This document shows positions 19,931 through 29,651 of a DNA stretch of 64,000 nt, piece after piece; the stretch's first letter is position 1, and the number at the start of each line of letters is the position of its first letter. The stretch is from Streptococcus mitis (GTDB lineage Bacteria > Bacillota > Bacilli > Lactobacillales > Streptococcaceae): the NCBI RefSeq assembly GCF_001579045.1, contig NZ_KQ970261.1:1922-65921 (forward strand), read 5' to 3'. The translations under genes were made by a program, and so were the position numbers. Below the pieces are notes generated by a model. The model was not told the DNA's origin, made no database searches, and saw only the letters and a program-made list of their open reading frames with translations.

Positions 19931-21313
19931 TTACTGGGCTTCTGGCATTTGCCGAACATCTACGAAGCGCCCTGCGATAGCTGCCGCAGCTGCCATGGCT
20001 GGACTGCAGAGATGGGTCTTAGCACCAAAGCCTTGTCTGTCTTCAAAGTTACGGTTACTGGTTGAAGCGCAGTGGACACCATCAGGAACCTTGTCAGGAT
20101 TCATCCCTAGGCACATAGAGCAACCTGGATCTCTCCACTCAAAGCCAGCATCTAAGAAAATTTTATCCAAGCCCAACTTCTCCGCAGCTCGTTTGACAGG
20201 ACGAGATCCTGGAACTACGATAGCCGTTAAATTGGGAGCAATTTTCTTCCCTTTGACAAATCGAGCAGCTAGTTGCAAGTCACTGAGACGAGCATTGGTA
20301 CAAGAACCAATAAAGATATAGCCTAGTTCAATATCAGCTGGCTTTTGACCAGGCTCCAAGTCCATGTAATTGTAGGCTCGCTCATCATTCATATCCTTAA
20401 TTTCTGGGAAGCTACTGTCAAAGTCAACACCCATAGCAGGATTGGTGCCCCAAGTCACCATGGGAGCCAAGTCTGAGACATCCATACGGATAACCTTATC
20501 GTAAACGGCATCCTCATCACTGACAATTGTTTTCCAATCCGCCACAGCCTCTTCGAAATTCTCTGGAACACACTCGCGTCCCTTGAGATAGTCATAAGTC
20601 GTCTGATCTGGGTTCATAATTCCCATCTTAGAGCCAAACTCAATAGACATATTACAGATGGTCATTCGCTCTTCCATGCTCAGTGCATCAATCGCTTGTC
20701 CACGATATTCCACCACATAGCCAACACCACAAGCAACGCCGTACTTGGCAATCAAGGCTAAAATAAAGTCCTTGGAATAAACTCCCTTTTGAGGAACACC
20801 AGTGAATTCCACCAGCATTTTCTTGGGTTTGACCTGCCAGAGTGTCTGAGTAGCGAAAACATGCTCGACTTCACTAGTCCCAATTCCAAAAGCGATTGCT
20901 CCGAAAGCTCCATGAGTTGCCGTATGGCTGTCTCCACAGACGATGAATTTTCCTGGTTGGGTCCGTCCTGTTTCTGGTCCAACCATGTGAACAATTCCCT
21001 GCTTTTCAGAACCGTGAGCCGCATGTTCAATACCAAACTCCTCAACATTTTCAGCTAGCTTATCAATTTGTGCCTTAGAAATCACATCTCGAATATCGTA
21101 GATATTGACCGTCGGGACATTGTGGTCAAAGGTTCCAAATGTTAAGTCTGGTCGTCTCAATCTACGACCTGCGTCTCGTAATCCTTGAAAAGCCTGAGGA
21201 CTGGTCACCTCGTGGATATAGTGCTGGTCCACATACATGAGTTGGGGCTGCCCCTTTTCTCCTGTGATAACATGGCGATCCCATAATTTATCAAAAATCG
21301 ATTTTCCTGCCAT
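19931..21313 (-). CDS. leuC: 3-isopropylmalate dehydratase large subunit
   Basis: Aconitase-family catalytic subunit holding a [4Fe-4S] cluster. 460 residues. Cluster ligands are visible in [11 protein letters not shown] (about residue 340) and in [11 protein letters not shown] (about 400), together with the N-terminal [11 protein letters not shown] substrate loop. It acts with LeuD in leucine synthesis. Intact, with normal length; it begins right after a small DUF1294 gene. Confidence 0.97.
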   Translation of the reverse strand: MAGKSIFDKLWDRHVITGEKGQPQLMYVDQHYIHEVTSPQAFQGLRDAGRRLRRPDLTFGTFDHNVPTVNIYDIRDVISKAQIDKLAENVEEFGIEHAAHGSEKQGIVHMVGPETGRTQPGKFIVCGDSHTATHGAFGAIAFGIGTSEVEHVFATQTLWQVKPKKMLVEFTGVPQKGVYSKDFILALIAKYGVACGVGYVVEYRGQAIDALSMEERMTICNMSIEFGSKMGIMNPDQTTYDYLKGRECVPENFEEAVADWKTIVSDEDAVYDKVIRMDVSDLAPMVTWGTNPAMGVDFDSSFPEIKDMNDERAYNYMDLEPGQKPADIELGYIFIGSCTNARLSDLQLAARFVKGKKIAPNLTAIVVPGSRPVKRAAEKLGLDKIFLDAGFEWRDPGCSMCLGMNPDKVPDGVHCASTSNRNFEDRQGFGAKTHLCSPAMAAAAAIAGRFVDVRQMPEAQ

Positions 21314-21316
21314 CTA

Positions 21317-21586
21317 TTACCTCCAAATAAAATATAAAGCTACTAGTGTGGACACTATCCCGAGAAACCAAACTGTTTTAAAATACCATTTTCTAGTCTT
21401 ATGGTGAAAGCTGATTCCTGCTAACCAGGCCCCAAAACCACCACAAGTAAGGGCTAAAATGAGTAAGATTTTCTCTGGGATGCGCCAAACTCTTCTCCTT
21501 GCCTTGGATTTGTCAATACCATAAATCAAGAAAACCATGACATTCCAAATCAAAAGGACTAGAGTAATTTTTTCGTCTAACTTCAT
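21317..21586 (-). CDS. DUF1294 small membrane protein
   Basis: 89-residue protein with three hydrophobic segments (LVLLIWNVMVFLIYG, ILLILALTCGGFGAWLAGI, VWFLGIVSTLVALYFIW) and basic loops (KSKARRRVWR, HHKTRKW) typical of DUF1294. It is embedded between leuB and leuC; its start overlaps the leuB stop by 4 bp and its stop is 3 bp from leuC, so it is translated within the leu operon. Function unknown. Confidence 0.85.
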   Translation of the reverse strand: MKLDEKITLVLLIWNVMVFLIYGIDKSKARRRVWRIPEKILLILALTCGGFGAWLAGISFHHKTRKWYFKTVWFLGIVSTLVALYFIWR

Positions 21587-22620
21587 AACCTTGCAATAAT
21601 AGCTTCCGTCATTTCCTTAGTCGAAGCCTGTCCACCTATATCTCTTGTTAAAATGCCAGCCGCTAAACTTGCCTCAACAGCACACTCGATACGCTCTGCA
21701 TCCTCATAACGTCCAAAACTGTCTCTCAACATCATGGCCACTGATAAAATCATGGAAATAGGATTGGCAATTCCTTGACCTGCAATATCAGGAGCTGAAC
21801 CGTGAATGGGCTCATAGAGACTTGGTCCATTTTCAGAATGACTGGCTGATGGCATAACTCCAAGTGTGCCAGATAGAACGCTTGATTCATCCGAGAGAAT
21901 ATCTCCGAAAAGATTTTCTGTCACGATGACATCAAACTTAGCAGGATTGGTAATCATGAGCATGGCAGCTGAGTCCACTAGCTGGTGTTCCAAGGTCACA
22001 TCTGGGAAATCCTGTGAGACCTTCTCAGCTACTTTCCGCCAGAGTTTTGATGTTGCCAACACATTTTGCTTATCGATACTAGTAACGATTTTTCTCCGAT
22101 TTCTTGCAATCTCAAAGGCCTTGCGAATAATCCGCTCCACTTCCTCATAGCTGTAGTCGTTGATATCACGTGCTTTGCGCTCTTCAAGGATATGATCTCC
22201 AAAGTAAATCCCGCCTGTCAACTCACGCACCACGACAAAGTCTACACCAACAATTCGTTCCGATTTGAGTGGTGACAAATGCTTGAGACTGTCAAAGATT
22301 TTTACAGGGCGAATATTAGCGTAAAGATTGAGTTCCTTACGGAGAGCCAGCAAGCCTTGTTCAGGCCGAACCGCTGCTCCATCATACTGGGGACTACCGA
22401 TAGCCGCTAGAAGAATGGCAGCTGCTTCTCTACTTGCCTTGAGGGTTTCATCAGGTAAGGGATGCCCTGCTGCATCAATACCTGCACCTCCAAAAGGTCG
22501 TCTGTCTATTTCATAGACAAAGCCTGTTTTTTTAGCTAGAGCCTCCAGAACTTCTAAACCAGCCTCCATGATTTCTGGGCCAATTCCGTCCCCTGCTAGA
22601 GCTACTATTTTCTTTGTCAT
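21583..22620 (-). CDS. leuB: 3-isopropylmalate dehydrogenase
   Basis: NAD-dependent oxidative decarboxylation of 3-isopropylmalate to 2-oxoisocaproate. 345 residues. Recognisable blocks are GDGIGPEIM at the start, the substrate Arg region RPEQGLLALRKELNLYANIRP, the NLFGDILSDE metal-binding block and GSAPDIAGQGIANP. Standard length, third step of the leu pathway, 11 bp after leuA. Confidence 0.97.
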   Translation of the reverse strand: MTKKIVALAGDGIGPEIMEAGLEVLEALAKKTGFVYEIDRRPFGGAGIDAAGHPLPDETLKASREAAAILLAAIGSPQYDGAAVRPEQGLLALRKELNLYANIRPVKIFDSLKHLSPLKSERIVGVDFVVVRELTGGIYFGDHILEERKARDINDYSYEEVERIIRKAFEIARNRRKIVTSIDKQNVLATSKLWRKVAEKVSQDFPDVTLEHQLVDSAAMLMITNPAKFDVIVTENLFGDILSDESSVLSGTLGVMPSASHSENGPSLYEPIHGSAPDIAGQGIANPISMILSVAMMLRDSFGRYEDAERIECAVEASLAAGILTRDIGGQASTKEMTEAIIARL

Positions 22621-22631
22621 AGCCTTCTCCT

Positions 22632-24194
22632 TTACACACTAGGCATATCGCGGTAAGAAACGCTGCGTCCCATCTCACCAGCATTCTCTTTTTGAACAAA
22701 GGTATTAGCATTGATGTAGGCAATAGCCGAAGCCTTCAGCACATCGAAATCAAGACCTGCTGCGTTAAAGATGGTTTCTGTATCTCTGTTTTCAACAGTG
22801 ACCAAGACCCGAGCCTGGGCATCAATTCCATCTGTCACCGCATCAATGGTATAGGACACCAAACGGACGGATTGGTTAAAGAACTTATCGATAGCGTTAA
22901 ATATTGCTTCAACAGAACCTTGCCCTGTCGCATTAAATTCGACTTGCTCACCATCCATATTAGCCAGGCTAACAAGTGCTTCAATGTCATTGTCTGCGTG
23001 AGTTTGCAGTTGTAAATCATCAAAGTGGAATCCTTCTGGATTTTCAACCATGGTTCCAGCTACCAGAGCTCGAATATCTGCATCTGTGATTTCTTGTTTC
23101 TTATCTGCCAGTGCCTTGAACTTAGCAAAGAGTGGTTTGATATCCTCTTCTGTAAAGTCTAGGGCCAATTCTCTTAGTTTCTCAACAAAGGCATGGCGAC
23201 CAGACAATTTACCAAGCGGAAGGCTATTACTCTTGACACCAACCAATTCAGGGGTGATGATCTCATAAGTAAGAGGATTTTTAAGGACTCCGTCTTGGTG
23301 AATACCAGATTCGTGAGAGAAGGCATTGCCACCAACGACGGCCTTGTTTTTAGGAACTGGAATACCTGAGAAGCGCGAAACCATTTCTGACGTATTGATA
23401 GTCTCATTTAGGACAATACTTGTTTCTGCTTGGTAGTAATCTTGTCGAATATTGAGAGCCACTGCAAGTTCTTCCAAAGCAGCATTTCCAGCTCGCTCCC
23501 CAATACCGTTGATAGTTCCTTCAACACGTCCTGCACCATTCTTGACAGCAGCAAGGCTATTAGCCACTGCCATTCCAAGATCATCATGACAGTGAGGCGA
23601 ATAGATAATCTGACGGTCCGTCTTGACATTCTCAATCAGGTATTTGAAGATGGCACCATATTCCTCTGGTGTAGTAAATCCTACCGTATCAGGGATATTG
23701 ATATAAGTCGCACCTGCATCGACCGCTGTTTGAACGACTTGTAAGAGGAAATCCAACTCTGTTCTAGTCGCATCCTCAGGAGAGAATTCGACTATCTCAA
23801 ACTTAGAACGGGCATAAGAAACATGTTCCTTAATAGCTTCTAAAATCTCTTCCTTGCTCTTATTGAGTTTATACTTACGATGAATTGGACTGGTAGCGAT
23901 AAAGACATGAACCTGTGGATACTTGGCATCCTTGAGGGCCTCATAACATGCATCAATATCAGACTTGACCGAACGTGCCAAACCAGTCACCGCCGTTTTC
24001 TTCAAGACTTTAGCAATCTCCTGCACTGCCGTAAATGAGTCTGGGCTAGCCGCTGGAAAACCGGCTTCAATGGCTGAAATACCCCATTTCTCCAGCTGTC
24101 TTGCTATGGCAATTTTTTCTTTGATTGAAAAGTTAACACCCGGTGTCTGTTCTCCATCCCGAAGGCTGGTATCTAGAAATTCAACTGTTCGCAT
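22632..24194 (-). CDS. leuA: 2-isopropylmalate synthase
   Basis: First committed enzyme of leucine synthesis, condensing acetyl-CoA with 2-oxoisovalerate. 520 residues: the catalytic TIM barrel begins with [17 protein letters not shown], the metal/His block [19 protein letters not shown] is near 205, the second signature [21 protein letters not shown] is near 228, and the C-terminal regulatory domain (about 390-515) that binds leucine is present. It heads the operon, preceded by an attenuator with a leader peptide and by a CodY-type site. Confidence 0.97.
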   Translation of the reverse strand: MRTVEFLDTSLRDGEQTPGVNFSIKEKIAIARQLEKWGISAIEAGFPAASPDSFTAVQEIAKVLKKTAVTGLARSVKSDIDACYEALKDAKYPQVHVFIATSPIHRKYKLNKSKEEILEAIKEHVSYARSKFEIVEFSPEDATRTELDFLLQVVQTAVDAGATYINIPDTVGFTTPEEYGAIFKYLIENVKTDRQIIYSPHCHDDLGMAVANSLAAVKNGAGRVEGTINGIGERAGNAALEELAVALNIRQDYYQAETSIVLNETINTSEMVSRFSGIPVPKNKAVVGGNAFSHESGIHQDGVLKNPLTYEIITPELVGVKSNSLPLGKLSGRHAFVEKLRELALDFTEEDIKPLFAKFKALADKKQEITDADIRALVAGTMVENPEGFHFDDLQLQTHADNDIEALVSLANMDGEQVEFNATGQGSVEAIFNAIDKFFNQSVRLVSYTIDAVTDGIDAQARVLVTVENRDTETIFNAAGLDFDVLKASAIAYINANTFVQKENAGEMGRSVSYRDMPSV

Positions 24195-24223
24195 AAGATT
24201 TCCCCTTTTCCAAATGTGGTTTT

Positions 24224-24277
24224 AAAAAAACATCTCGCTTAGAAATCCAAGCGAGATGTTGATTCACTCCCGCTTGG
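24224..24277 (-). terminator. leu attenuator: terminator with competing antiterminator
   Basis: The terminator is a 12-bp perfect stem (24229-24240 with 24249-24260, AACATCTCGCTT-type arms) followed by a run of seven T on the minus strand (24224-24230). The mutually exclusive antiterminator pairs CCAAGCG (24271-24277) with CGCTTGG (24247-24253), which uses part of the terminator arm. A further stem GGGCTAGTGC with GCATTAGTCC covers the leader-peptide stop codon. This is a classic ribosome-mediated attenuation layout. Confidence 0.9.
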
Positions 24278-24306
24278 TAAGCCAAACAGGACTAATGCTT
24301 TTTGCA

Positions 24307-24360
24307 CTAGCCCGAGTACCTCAACAACAAAGCAAATTGATTAAACTTAGCTGTTTTCAT
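24307..24360 (-). CDS. leuL: leu operon leader peptide
   Basis: A 17-residue peptide, MKTAKFNQFALLLRYSG, with three consecutive TTG leucine codons directly before the attenuator. A strong AAGGAG ribosome site lies 10 bases upstream. Stalling at the leucine codons when charged tRNA-Leu is scarce would favour the antiterminator and expression of leuA and the genes behind it. Confidence 0.88.
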   Translation of the reverse strand: MKTAKFNQFALLLRYSG

Positions 24361-24396
24361 GTTTGACTTTCTCCTTCGTTTGATATCTTGTTTAGT

Positions 24397-24452
24397 ATTT
24401 TAGCATAGTCAGAAGCACTTGTCAAGAAAAAATCAAATATTTTCTGAAAATT
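24397..24452 (-). promoter_or_regulatory. leu operon promoter with CodY box
   Basis: -35 TTGACA (24420-24425) and TGC-extended -10 TAAAAT (24397-24402), spacing 17. Just upstream, 24438-24452 matches the CodY consensus AATTTTCWGAAAATT at 14 of 15 positions. Repression by CodY under amino acid-rich conditions is inferred. Confidence 0.85.
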
Positions 24453-24507
24453 TCTTCAGTATAGAATATTTAGCTAATTGAAAGTTATTGAAAATCCTTG
24501 AAATGTT

Positions 24508-25164
24508 TCATTTTTTAGAAGTTAAATTCCAACTTTTTTCTATCAATTCCAGTACCATTTCATCTGACAAAGTATCATCAAAAGCAACACTAATCCAGTA
24601 GCGTTTGTTCATATGAAAGGCTGGATAAATGCCCTTTTGTGAAATCAGGTCCACTACTTGATCATGTTTGAGGTTGACTGCTTCGACTAGACCTTCTCTA
24701 CCCTTTTCCAGCTTATCCCAAGAGATTCTCATCAAAACAGCATACCATTTTTTATTGCCTTCATGTCTTAACACTGCCGTATCAGGTGATTTTTCCCACA
24801 GATACTCCAACTGATTACCATACTTTTCCTGAATCTGAGCCATGATACGCTTAGTCTGAGGACAGATAAAATCTTGCACATCAAAACAAGCCTTCCGAAT
24901 CTGGTAAAGAATCACCAAACAAGCCTCACGAACACTTGCAACAAAACTCCCTGTCATACTTTCCATATGAACTTGGGGATAGAGGTCGCCCGTTTCCTGG
25001 TCAAAGACCTGAAAACTCACATTTTCAGCAGTGATGGACACAGTCATGACAAAGTCGCCCTGCAAAATCTGGCAACTATAAGTCCAGACTCCACTATTTT
25101 CTAAAAAACCATAGGCATGAGCTTTTTCTTGATTAAACTGATAGGATTTAAAAATTTCAAACAT
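24508..25164 (-). CDS. MmcQ/YjbR-family protein
   Basis: 218 residues. The C-terminal half (from about residue 105, KRIMAQIQEKYG, to the end) fits the YjbR/MmcQ pattern: VLRHEGNKKWYAVLMRISWDKL, then KHDQVVDLISQKGIYPAFHMNKRYWISVAFD. This fold resembles small DNA-binding CyaY-like domains. The N-terminal 100 residues form an extra domain I do not recognise. No cofactor motifs. Stand-alone gene, cutC follows upstream in the same direction 43 bp away. Confidence 0.75.
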   Translation of the reverse strand: MFEIFKSYQFNQEKAHAYGFLENSGVWTYSCQILQGDFVMTVSITAENVSFQVFDQETGDLYPQVHMESMTGSFVASVREACLVILYQIRKACFDVQDFICPQTKRIMAQIQEKYGNQLEYLWEKSPDTAVLRHEGNKKWYAVLMRISWDKLEKGREGLVEAVNLKHDQVVDLISQKGIYPAFHMNKRYWISVAFDDTLSDEMVLELIEKSWNLTSKK

Positions 25165-25207
25165 AAGTGAAAACTGCTACCCAAAGCTAGCAGTTCCTTT
25201 CTATTTT

Positions 25208-25840
25208 TTAAAAAACAACCTTAGTACCATGCAATTGTGTTACCCCCAAATGGTCGATAAAGGTTTGACGGTTGTCCAAGTCAATCCCCCCACCTGGTAG
25301 AATTTCAATCTTACCTTTAGCATGTTCCAAAATTCTGTGATAGTGAGCAAAACGTTTGTCTAGTGAATCGCCAGACACACCGGCACGAGTTAAGATGCGA
25401 GTGACTCCAGATTGACTAAGCCAGTCAATAGCTTCCAGTTGATCATCATCACTCAATTCATCAAAGGCCATGTGGAAGACAATTTCCATTCCATTTGATG
25501 CAGCAATTAACTTTTCAAGATTAGGCTTATCCAACTTTTTGTCAGCAGTTAAAGCCCCAAATACAACCCCTTGACTTCCAGCCTGAGCAGTCAAGCGAAT
25601 GTCTTCTAGCATAATAGCAATTTCCATATCATTATAGACAAAGTCGCCACCACGTGGACGAATCATGGTCATAATGGTTGTATCGTAGTTAGCTGCCAAT
25701 TCAACCGCTGTCTTGGTTACTCCATAGCTTGGTGTTGTTCCTCCCACTGCTAGATTATCACAGAGTTCGATTCGACGAGCTCCAGCCTGCATCGCTTTTT
25801 CAAGCAAGGTCACATTTTCAGCACAAAATTCGTAAATCAT
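25208..25840 (-). CDS. cutC: CutC family protein
   Basis: TIM-barrel protein of the CutC family, historically named for copper homeostasis, with copper binding reported for some members. 210 residues beginning MIYEFCAENVTLLEKAMQAGARRIELCDNLAVGG, the family's N-terminal signature, followed by TIMTMIRPRGGDFVYND and the C-terminal LPGGGI loop. Present in many firmicutes; the role in this organism is unproven. Preceded by its own short AT-rich promoter region. Confidence 0.9.
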   Translation of the reverse strand: MIYEFCAENVTLLEKAMQAGARRIELCDNLAVGGTTPSYGVTKTAVELAANYDTTIMTMIRPRGGDFVYNDMEIAIMLEDIRLTAQAGSQGVVFGALTADKKLDKPNLEKLIAASNGMEIVFHMAFDELSDDDQLEAIDWLSQSGVTRILTRAGVSGDSLDKRFAHYHRILEHAKGKIEILPGGGIDLDNRQTFIDHLGVTQLHGTKVVF

Positions 25841-25933
25841 TTGATTCTCCTTGAAGATTACTTTGAATTTATTATATCATATTGTTGTGAATATGCTTTC
25901 ATTTTTATCAAGGGAAATAGTTACAAATTTTAC

Positions 25934-26293
25934 TTATTCTTTGTCTGGAATGACCTTGAAGAGATAATAGGTAATAAAGATAGTCAAGGCTCCTAGACCG
26001 ATTTTGACCGGTAAAAGAGGGGCAAAATAAATGGAAATCCCCATCAAGATGTAGATAGATACGATGATTTTTTTCTTACGTTCACGCGCAATGGACTTTG
26101 TCTCACGAAAATCAGCTACATATGCTTGATAGAGCTTGGTATGATAAAGCCAATCTTCGAATCGCTTGGAACTTCTGGAGAAACAAGCAATAGACAACAA
26201 AAGAAAAGGTGTTGTCGGCAACAAGGGCAAGACAACCCCAACAATAGCCAAGGCCAGTGATAAAAAACCAATTATCAGATAGATAAGACGCAT
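25934..26293 (-). CDS. YbaN/DUF454 family inner-membrane protein
   Basis: 119 residues with N-terminal hydrophobic pair (LIYLIIGFLSLALAIVGVVLPLLPTTPFLLLSIACF) containing the family motif VLPLLPTTPFLLL, the FSRSSKRFEDWLYHTKLYQAYVADF block, and two further C-terminal segments. DUF454 proteins have no established function. Single gene between cutC and topA. Confidence 0.85.
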   Translation of the reverse strand: MRLIYLIIGFLSLALAIVGVVLPLLPTTPFLLLSIACFSRSSKRFEDWLYHTKLYQAYVADFRETKSIARERKKKIIVSIYILMGISIYFAPLLPVKIGLGALTIFITYYLFKVIPDKE

Positions 26294-26397
26294 AACTACT
26301 CCTAATTAAAATAATCTTCTTCTAGTTTCGCATAAAATGATGAATTTTGTCAAGTTCCAACCAAAAGAGCCTGAAATTCACTTTCAGGACTCTCCTC

Positions 26398-28485
26398 TTA
26401 TTTAATCTTTTCTTCTTCGTAATCACCATTGCTGCAAACAACCTGCTTGCCACCACCACGGACTTTTTTCTCCATGAGGAAGTTGCCACATTTTGGACAG
26501 TCACGACCAACAGGCTTGTCCCAAGAGGTAAATTCACATTCTGGATAGCGATTGCAACCATAGAAGAGGCGATTGCGTTTGGTCTTTCGCTCAATGATTT
26601 GTCCCTGATGACAACTTGGACACTCTACGCCGATTTCTTTCACGATTGCTTGGGTATGGCGACAATCTGGGAAATTGCTACAAGCGTAGAACTTACCAAA
26701 ACGACCAAGTTTAATGACCATTGGACTGCCACACACTTCACAATCAAATCCAGCTGGTTCATCCTTGATCTGGATTTTTTCCATTTCTTCTTCAGCCTTG
26801 GCAACTTCTTTAGAGAATGGTTTGTAAAAGGCGTCTATAACACGTTGCCACTGCTCTTTTCCGACTTCGACATCATCCAGCTTGCCTTCCATTTCAGCTG
26901 TAAAGGTCACGTTTACGATATCTGGGAAATATTCAACGATGAGCTTGTTAACAATTTCTCCCAACTCTGTCGGTTCAAAACGTTTGGCTGCAAGGCGAAC
27001 ATAATAACGTTTCTGAATAGTTTCAATGGTTGGTGCGTAGGTTGACGGACGTCCAACCCCATTTTCCTCCAAGGTCTTGATCAGTGTCGCTTCAGAATAG
27101 CGAGCAGGCGGTTGAGTGAAATGTTGCTCTGGTTTGCTATTGACCTGCTTAACCACATCTCCAACAGCCATATCTGGTAGCATCTTATTCTTGTCAGAAT
27201 CATTATAAATGGCAAGATAACCATCAAACTTAACCTGACTACCATTAGCAGCAAATTGAACACCATTTTGCGACAATTTAACAGCCATGGTATCAAAGAC
27301 AGCAGCTGTCATCTGACTCGCTACAAAACGATTCCAAATAAGAGTATAAAGCTTGAGCTGATCCTTATCCAGATACTTAGCAATACTTTCCGGTGTGTTA
27401 AAGACACTTGACGGACGAATAGCCTCATGGGCATCCTGAGCACCTGATGCATTTTTTACCTTGCTACCATGCTTAGAATACTTGCTACCAAAACGGTCCG
27501 TAATGAAACTTGCTGCTTCATTTTGCGCTACTGGACTGATACGAGTCGAATCAGTACGCATATAGGTAATCAAACCTTGCACACCAGAACCGATATTGAT
27601 CCCCTCATAGAGCTGTTGGGCAACCATCATGGTCTTTCGAGTACGGAAATTGATTTTATTGGCCGCATCCATCTGCATAGATGAAGTGGTATAGGGTAAA
27701 GGAGCATTGCGTTTGCGCTCTTTCTTATCCACCTGATCCACTGAAAAGTCTTTACTAGTCAGACGAGACAAGACTTCCTTGACCTCATCATTGCTAGTCA
27801 GTTTCAGCTTTTTGCCATCTACTCCATAGAAGGATGCCTGAAATTGCTTGGTTCCCTTTTTAAAGACAGCATCAACTGTCCAGTATTCTTCTGGCTGGAA
27901 GGCATTGATTTCATTTTCACGGTCAATAATGAGTTTAAGGGCAATGGACTGTACGCGCCCTGCTGACAAGCCCTTCTTGACCTTCTTCCACAAAATGGGC
28001 GAAATCGAATAGCCTACCAAGCGGTCCAAAACACGACGAGCCTGTTGGGCATCGACCAAGTCCATATCAATCTTGCGTGGTTCTTTAAAAGCATTTTTGA
28101 CCGCATCCTTGGTGATTTCATTGAAGACCACACGGTTGGCATCATTTTCATCCAAGTTGAGAATATGAGCCAAATGCCAAGAAATCGCTTCTCCTTCACG
28201 GTCCGGGTCACTCGCCAGAAAGACTTTATTAGCTTTTTTGGCTTCTTTTTTCAACTCATTGATAAGAGGGCCTTTTCCTCGGATATTGATATATTGCGGT
28301 TCATAATTATTTTCAATATCGACGGACATACTGGATTTCTTCAAATCACGGATATGCCCGACACTGGCTAGAACCTTGTAGTTTCTGCCTAGATACTTTT
28401 CAATCGTCTTGGCCTTAGCAGGCGACTCCACGATGACTAGATTTTTTTTAACTGTTGATTTTTTCTTTTTTGTTGCCGTAGCCAC
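26398..28485 (-). CDS. topA: DNA topoisomerase I
   Basis: Type IA topoisomerase that relaxes negative supercoils; in pneumococcus it is the main counterweight to gyrase. From the GTG start at 28485 ([15 protein letters not shown]) it has 695 residues. The Toprim domain starts at [19 protein letters not shown], with DPDREGEA for metal; the catalytic Tyr is in [14 protein letters not shown] near residue 308. Three C-terminal zinc-ribbon repeats follow ([35 protein letters not shown]), the last with only three cysteines visible. I preferred GTG over the in-frame TTG at 28503 because of the AAAGGTGT ribosome site. Confidence 0.97.
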   Translation of the reverse strand: MATATKKKKSTVKKNLVIVESPAKAKTIEKYLGRNYKVLASVGHIRDLKKSSMSVDIENNYEPQYINIRGKGPLINELKKEAKKANKVFLASDPDREGEAISWHLAHILNLDENDANRVVFNEITKDAVKNAFKEPRKIDMDLVDAQQARRVLDRLVGYSISPILWKKVKKGLSAGRVQSIALKLIIDRENEINAFQPEEYWTVDAVFKKGTKQFQASFYGVDGKKLKLTSNDEVKEVLSRLTSKDFSVDQVDKKERKRNAPLPYTTSSMQMDAANKINFRTRKTMMVAQQLYEGINIGSGVQGLITYMRTDSTRISPVAQNEAASFITDRFGSKYSKHGSKVKNASGAQDAHEAIRPSSVFNTPESIAKYLDKDQLKLYTLIWNRFVASQMTAAVFDTMAVKLSQNGVQFAANGSQVKFDGYLAIYNDSDKNKMLPDMAVGDVVKQVNSKPEQHFTQPPARYSEATLIKTLEENGVGRPSTYAPTIETIQKRYYVRLAAKRFEPTELGEIVNKLIVEYFPDIVNVTFTAEMEGKLDDVEVGKEQWQRVIDAFYKPFSKEVAKAEEEMEKIQIKDEPAGFDCEVCGSPMVIKLGRFGKFYACSNFPDCRHTQAIVKEIGVECPSCHQGQIIERKTKRNRLFYGCNRYPECEFTSWDKPVGRDCPKCGNFLMEKKVRGGGKQVVCSNGDYEEEKIK

Positions 28486-28520
28486 AGTATCACACCTTTT
28501 CAAAGTAATAAACTTTATAA

Positions 28521-28549
28521 AGTGTAAACCATTTTTTGAACCCTGTCAA
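28521..28549 (-). promoter_or_regulatory. topA promoter
   Basis: -35 TTGACA (28544-28549) and -10 TACACT (28521-28526), spacing 17 on the minus strand. Confidence 0.8.
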
Positions 28550-28602
28550 GACTTAGCTACTATAATAGAAGAAAAGTTTGTCTAGTAAGCGGACTTTCTT
28601 CT

Positions 28603-28719
28603 TATACTCAATGAAAATCAAAGAGCAAACTAGGAAGCTAGCCGCAGGCTGCTCAAAACACTGTTTTGAGGTTGCAGATGGATGCTGACGTGGTTTGAAG
28701 AGATTTTCGAAGAGTATTA
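28603..28719. repeat. BOX element, shortened boxB/boxC
   Basis: 117-bp BOX: boxA complete, then boxB and the first part of boxC shortened so that GTTGCAGATGGATGCTGACG joins them. It ends GAAGAGTATTA. The final TTA, read on the minus strand, is the stop codon of dprA, so the repeat abuts the gene exactly. Confidence 0.93.
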
Positions 28720-29565
28720 AAATTCAAATTCCGCAAGCACATCCTGCCCACTTGTGACCAATTTTGCTCCTTCTTGAATCAAATGATGGCAACCGGCTGA
28801 TAGTCCATCTAAAATGCTACCAGGTATAGCAAAGACATCGCGGCCTTCTTCCATTGCTCGCTCACAGGTAATGAGACTACCTGAGCGCATCTTGGCCTCT
28901 GCTACAATCACACCACGACAAAGTCCAGCAATAATGCGATTACGGGCAGGAAAATGAAATTTCAGAGGTTGTTCGCCAGGTCCATATTCACTAAGAACCA
29001 GATGGTCATTTCCGATGTAGTCTTGCAAGCGTTTATTGGCTTTAGGATAAAACACATCCAGCCCTGTTCCAATCACTGCAATGGTTTTTCCGCCATTCTG
29101 AAGAGCTGCCATATGAGCTGCTGTGTCAATGCCCTTGGCTAATCCACTGACGATAACCAGTTCATTTTCCAAGCCTTGAATGACTTTTTCAACTGACTTA
29201 GCTCCCTGTTTGCTACAAACACGACTGCCCACAACCGCTACCTTAGGGAATTTCAAGAGGTCAAGATTTCCCTTGTAAAATAAAAGCACAGGTGCATCGT
29301 ATATTTCACTTAGATCCCAAGGGTAACAGTCATCTAAAATAGAGAAAGATGGAAATTTTTGAAACTCCTTCTCCAAATGCGCATCGTCTATCTGAAAATA
29401 ACGTTCCATAAAAACGGCTGGATTTCGGCAACCTGATATATCTGCAATATCGCCTAACAACAGTTCTTGGTCAACATTTTCACCGTATTCTAGGACTTTC
29501 AAAAGCTGTTGATTGGTCAAACCTGATTTTTTTAACTTATAGATTTCATAGTTTGTGATTTTCAT
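28717..29565 (-). CDS. dprA: DNA processing protein A, competence protein DprA
   Basis: Loads RecA onto incoming single strands during transformation and helps shut off competence by acting on ComE. 282 residues from the ATG at 29565 (MKITNYEIYKLKKSG), the start known for pneumococcal DprA; an ATG four codons earlier is possible. The Rossmann-like core is visible: VAVVGSR near 109, SGLAKGIDTAAHMAALQ near 142, SEYGPGEQP, and FPARNRIIAGLC. Upstream lies a SigX com-box. The stop codon is contributed by the adjacent BOX element. Confidence 0.97.
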   Translation of the reverse strand: MKITNYEIYKLKKSGLTNQQLLKVLEYGENVDQELLLGDIADISGCRNPAVFMERYFQIDDAHLEKEFQKFPSFSILDDCYPWDLSEIYDAPVLLFYKGNLDLLKFPKVAVVGSRVCSKQGAKSVEKVIQGLENELVIVSGLAKGIDTAAHMAALQNGGKTIAVIGTGLDVFYPKANKRLQDYIGNDHLVLSEYGPGEQPLKFHFPARNRIIAGLCRGVIVAEAKMRSGSLITCERAMEEGRDVFAIPGSILDGLSAGCHHLIQEGAKLVTSGQDVLAEFEF

Positions 29566-29598
29566 AAATATCTCCATTTCTTTTTCTACTCATCTATT

Positions 29599-29606
29599 TA
29601 TTCGTA
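29599..29606 (-). promoter_or_regulatory. com-box (SigX/ComX-dependent promoter element) of dprA
   Basis: Exact TACGAATA on the minus strand, about 34 bases ahead of the dprA start. This is the late-competence promoter consensus and fits DprA induction with natural transformation. Confidence 0.93.
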
Positions 29607-29613
29607 AAAAATC

Positions 29614-29644
29614 AAAAAACATCCGACTATTTTAGCCAGATGTT
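29614..29644 (-). terminator. Terminator of the tarI-licC operon
   Basis: Stem AACATCTGGCT with AGTCGGATGTT around AAAAT on the minus strand, followed by a T run. It separates licC from dprA. Confidence 0.85.
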
Positions 29645-29651
29645 GGAATCT

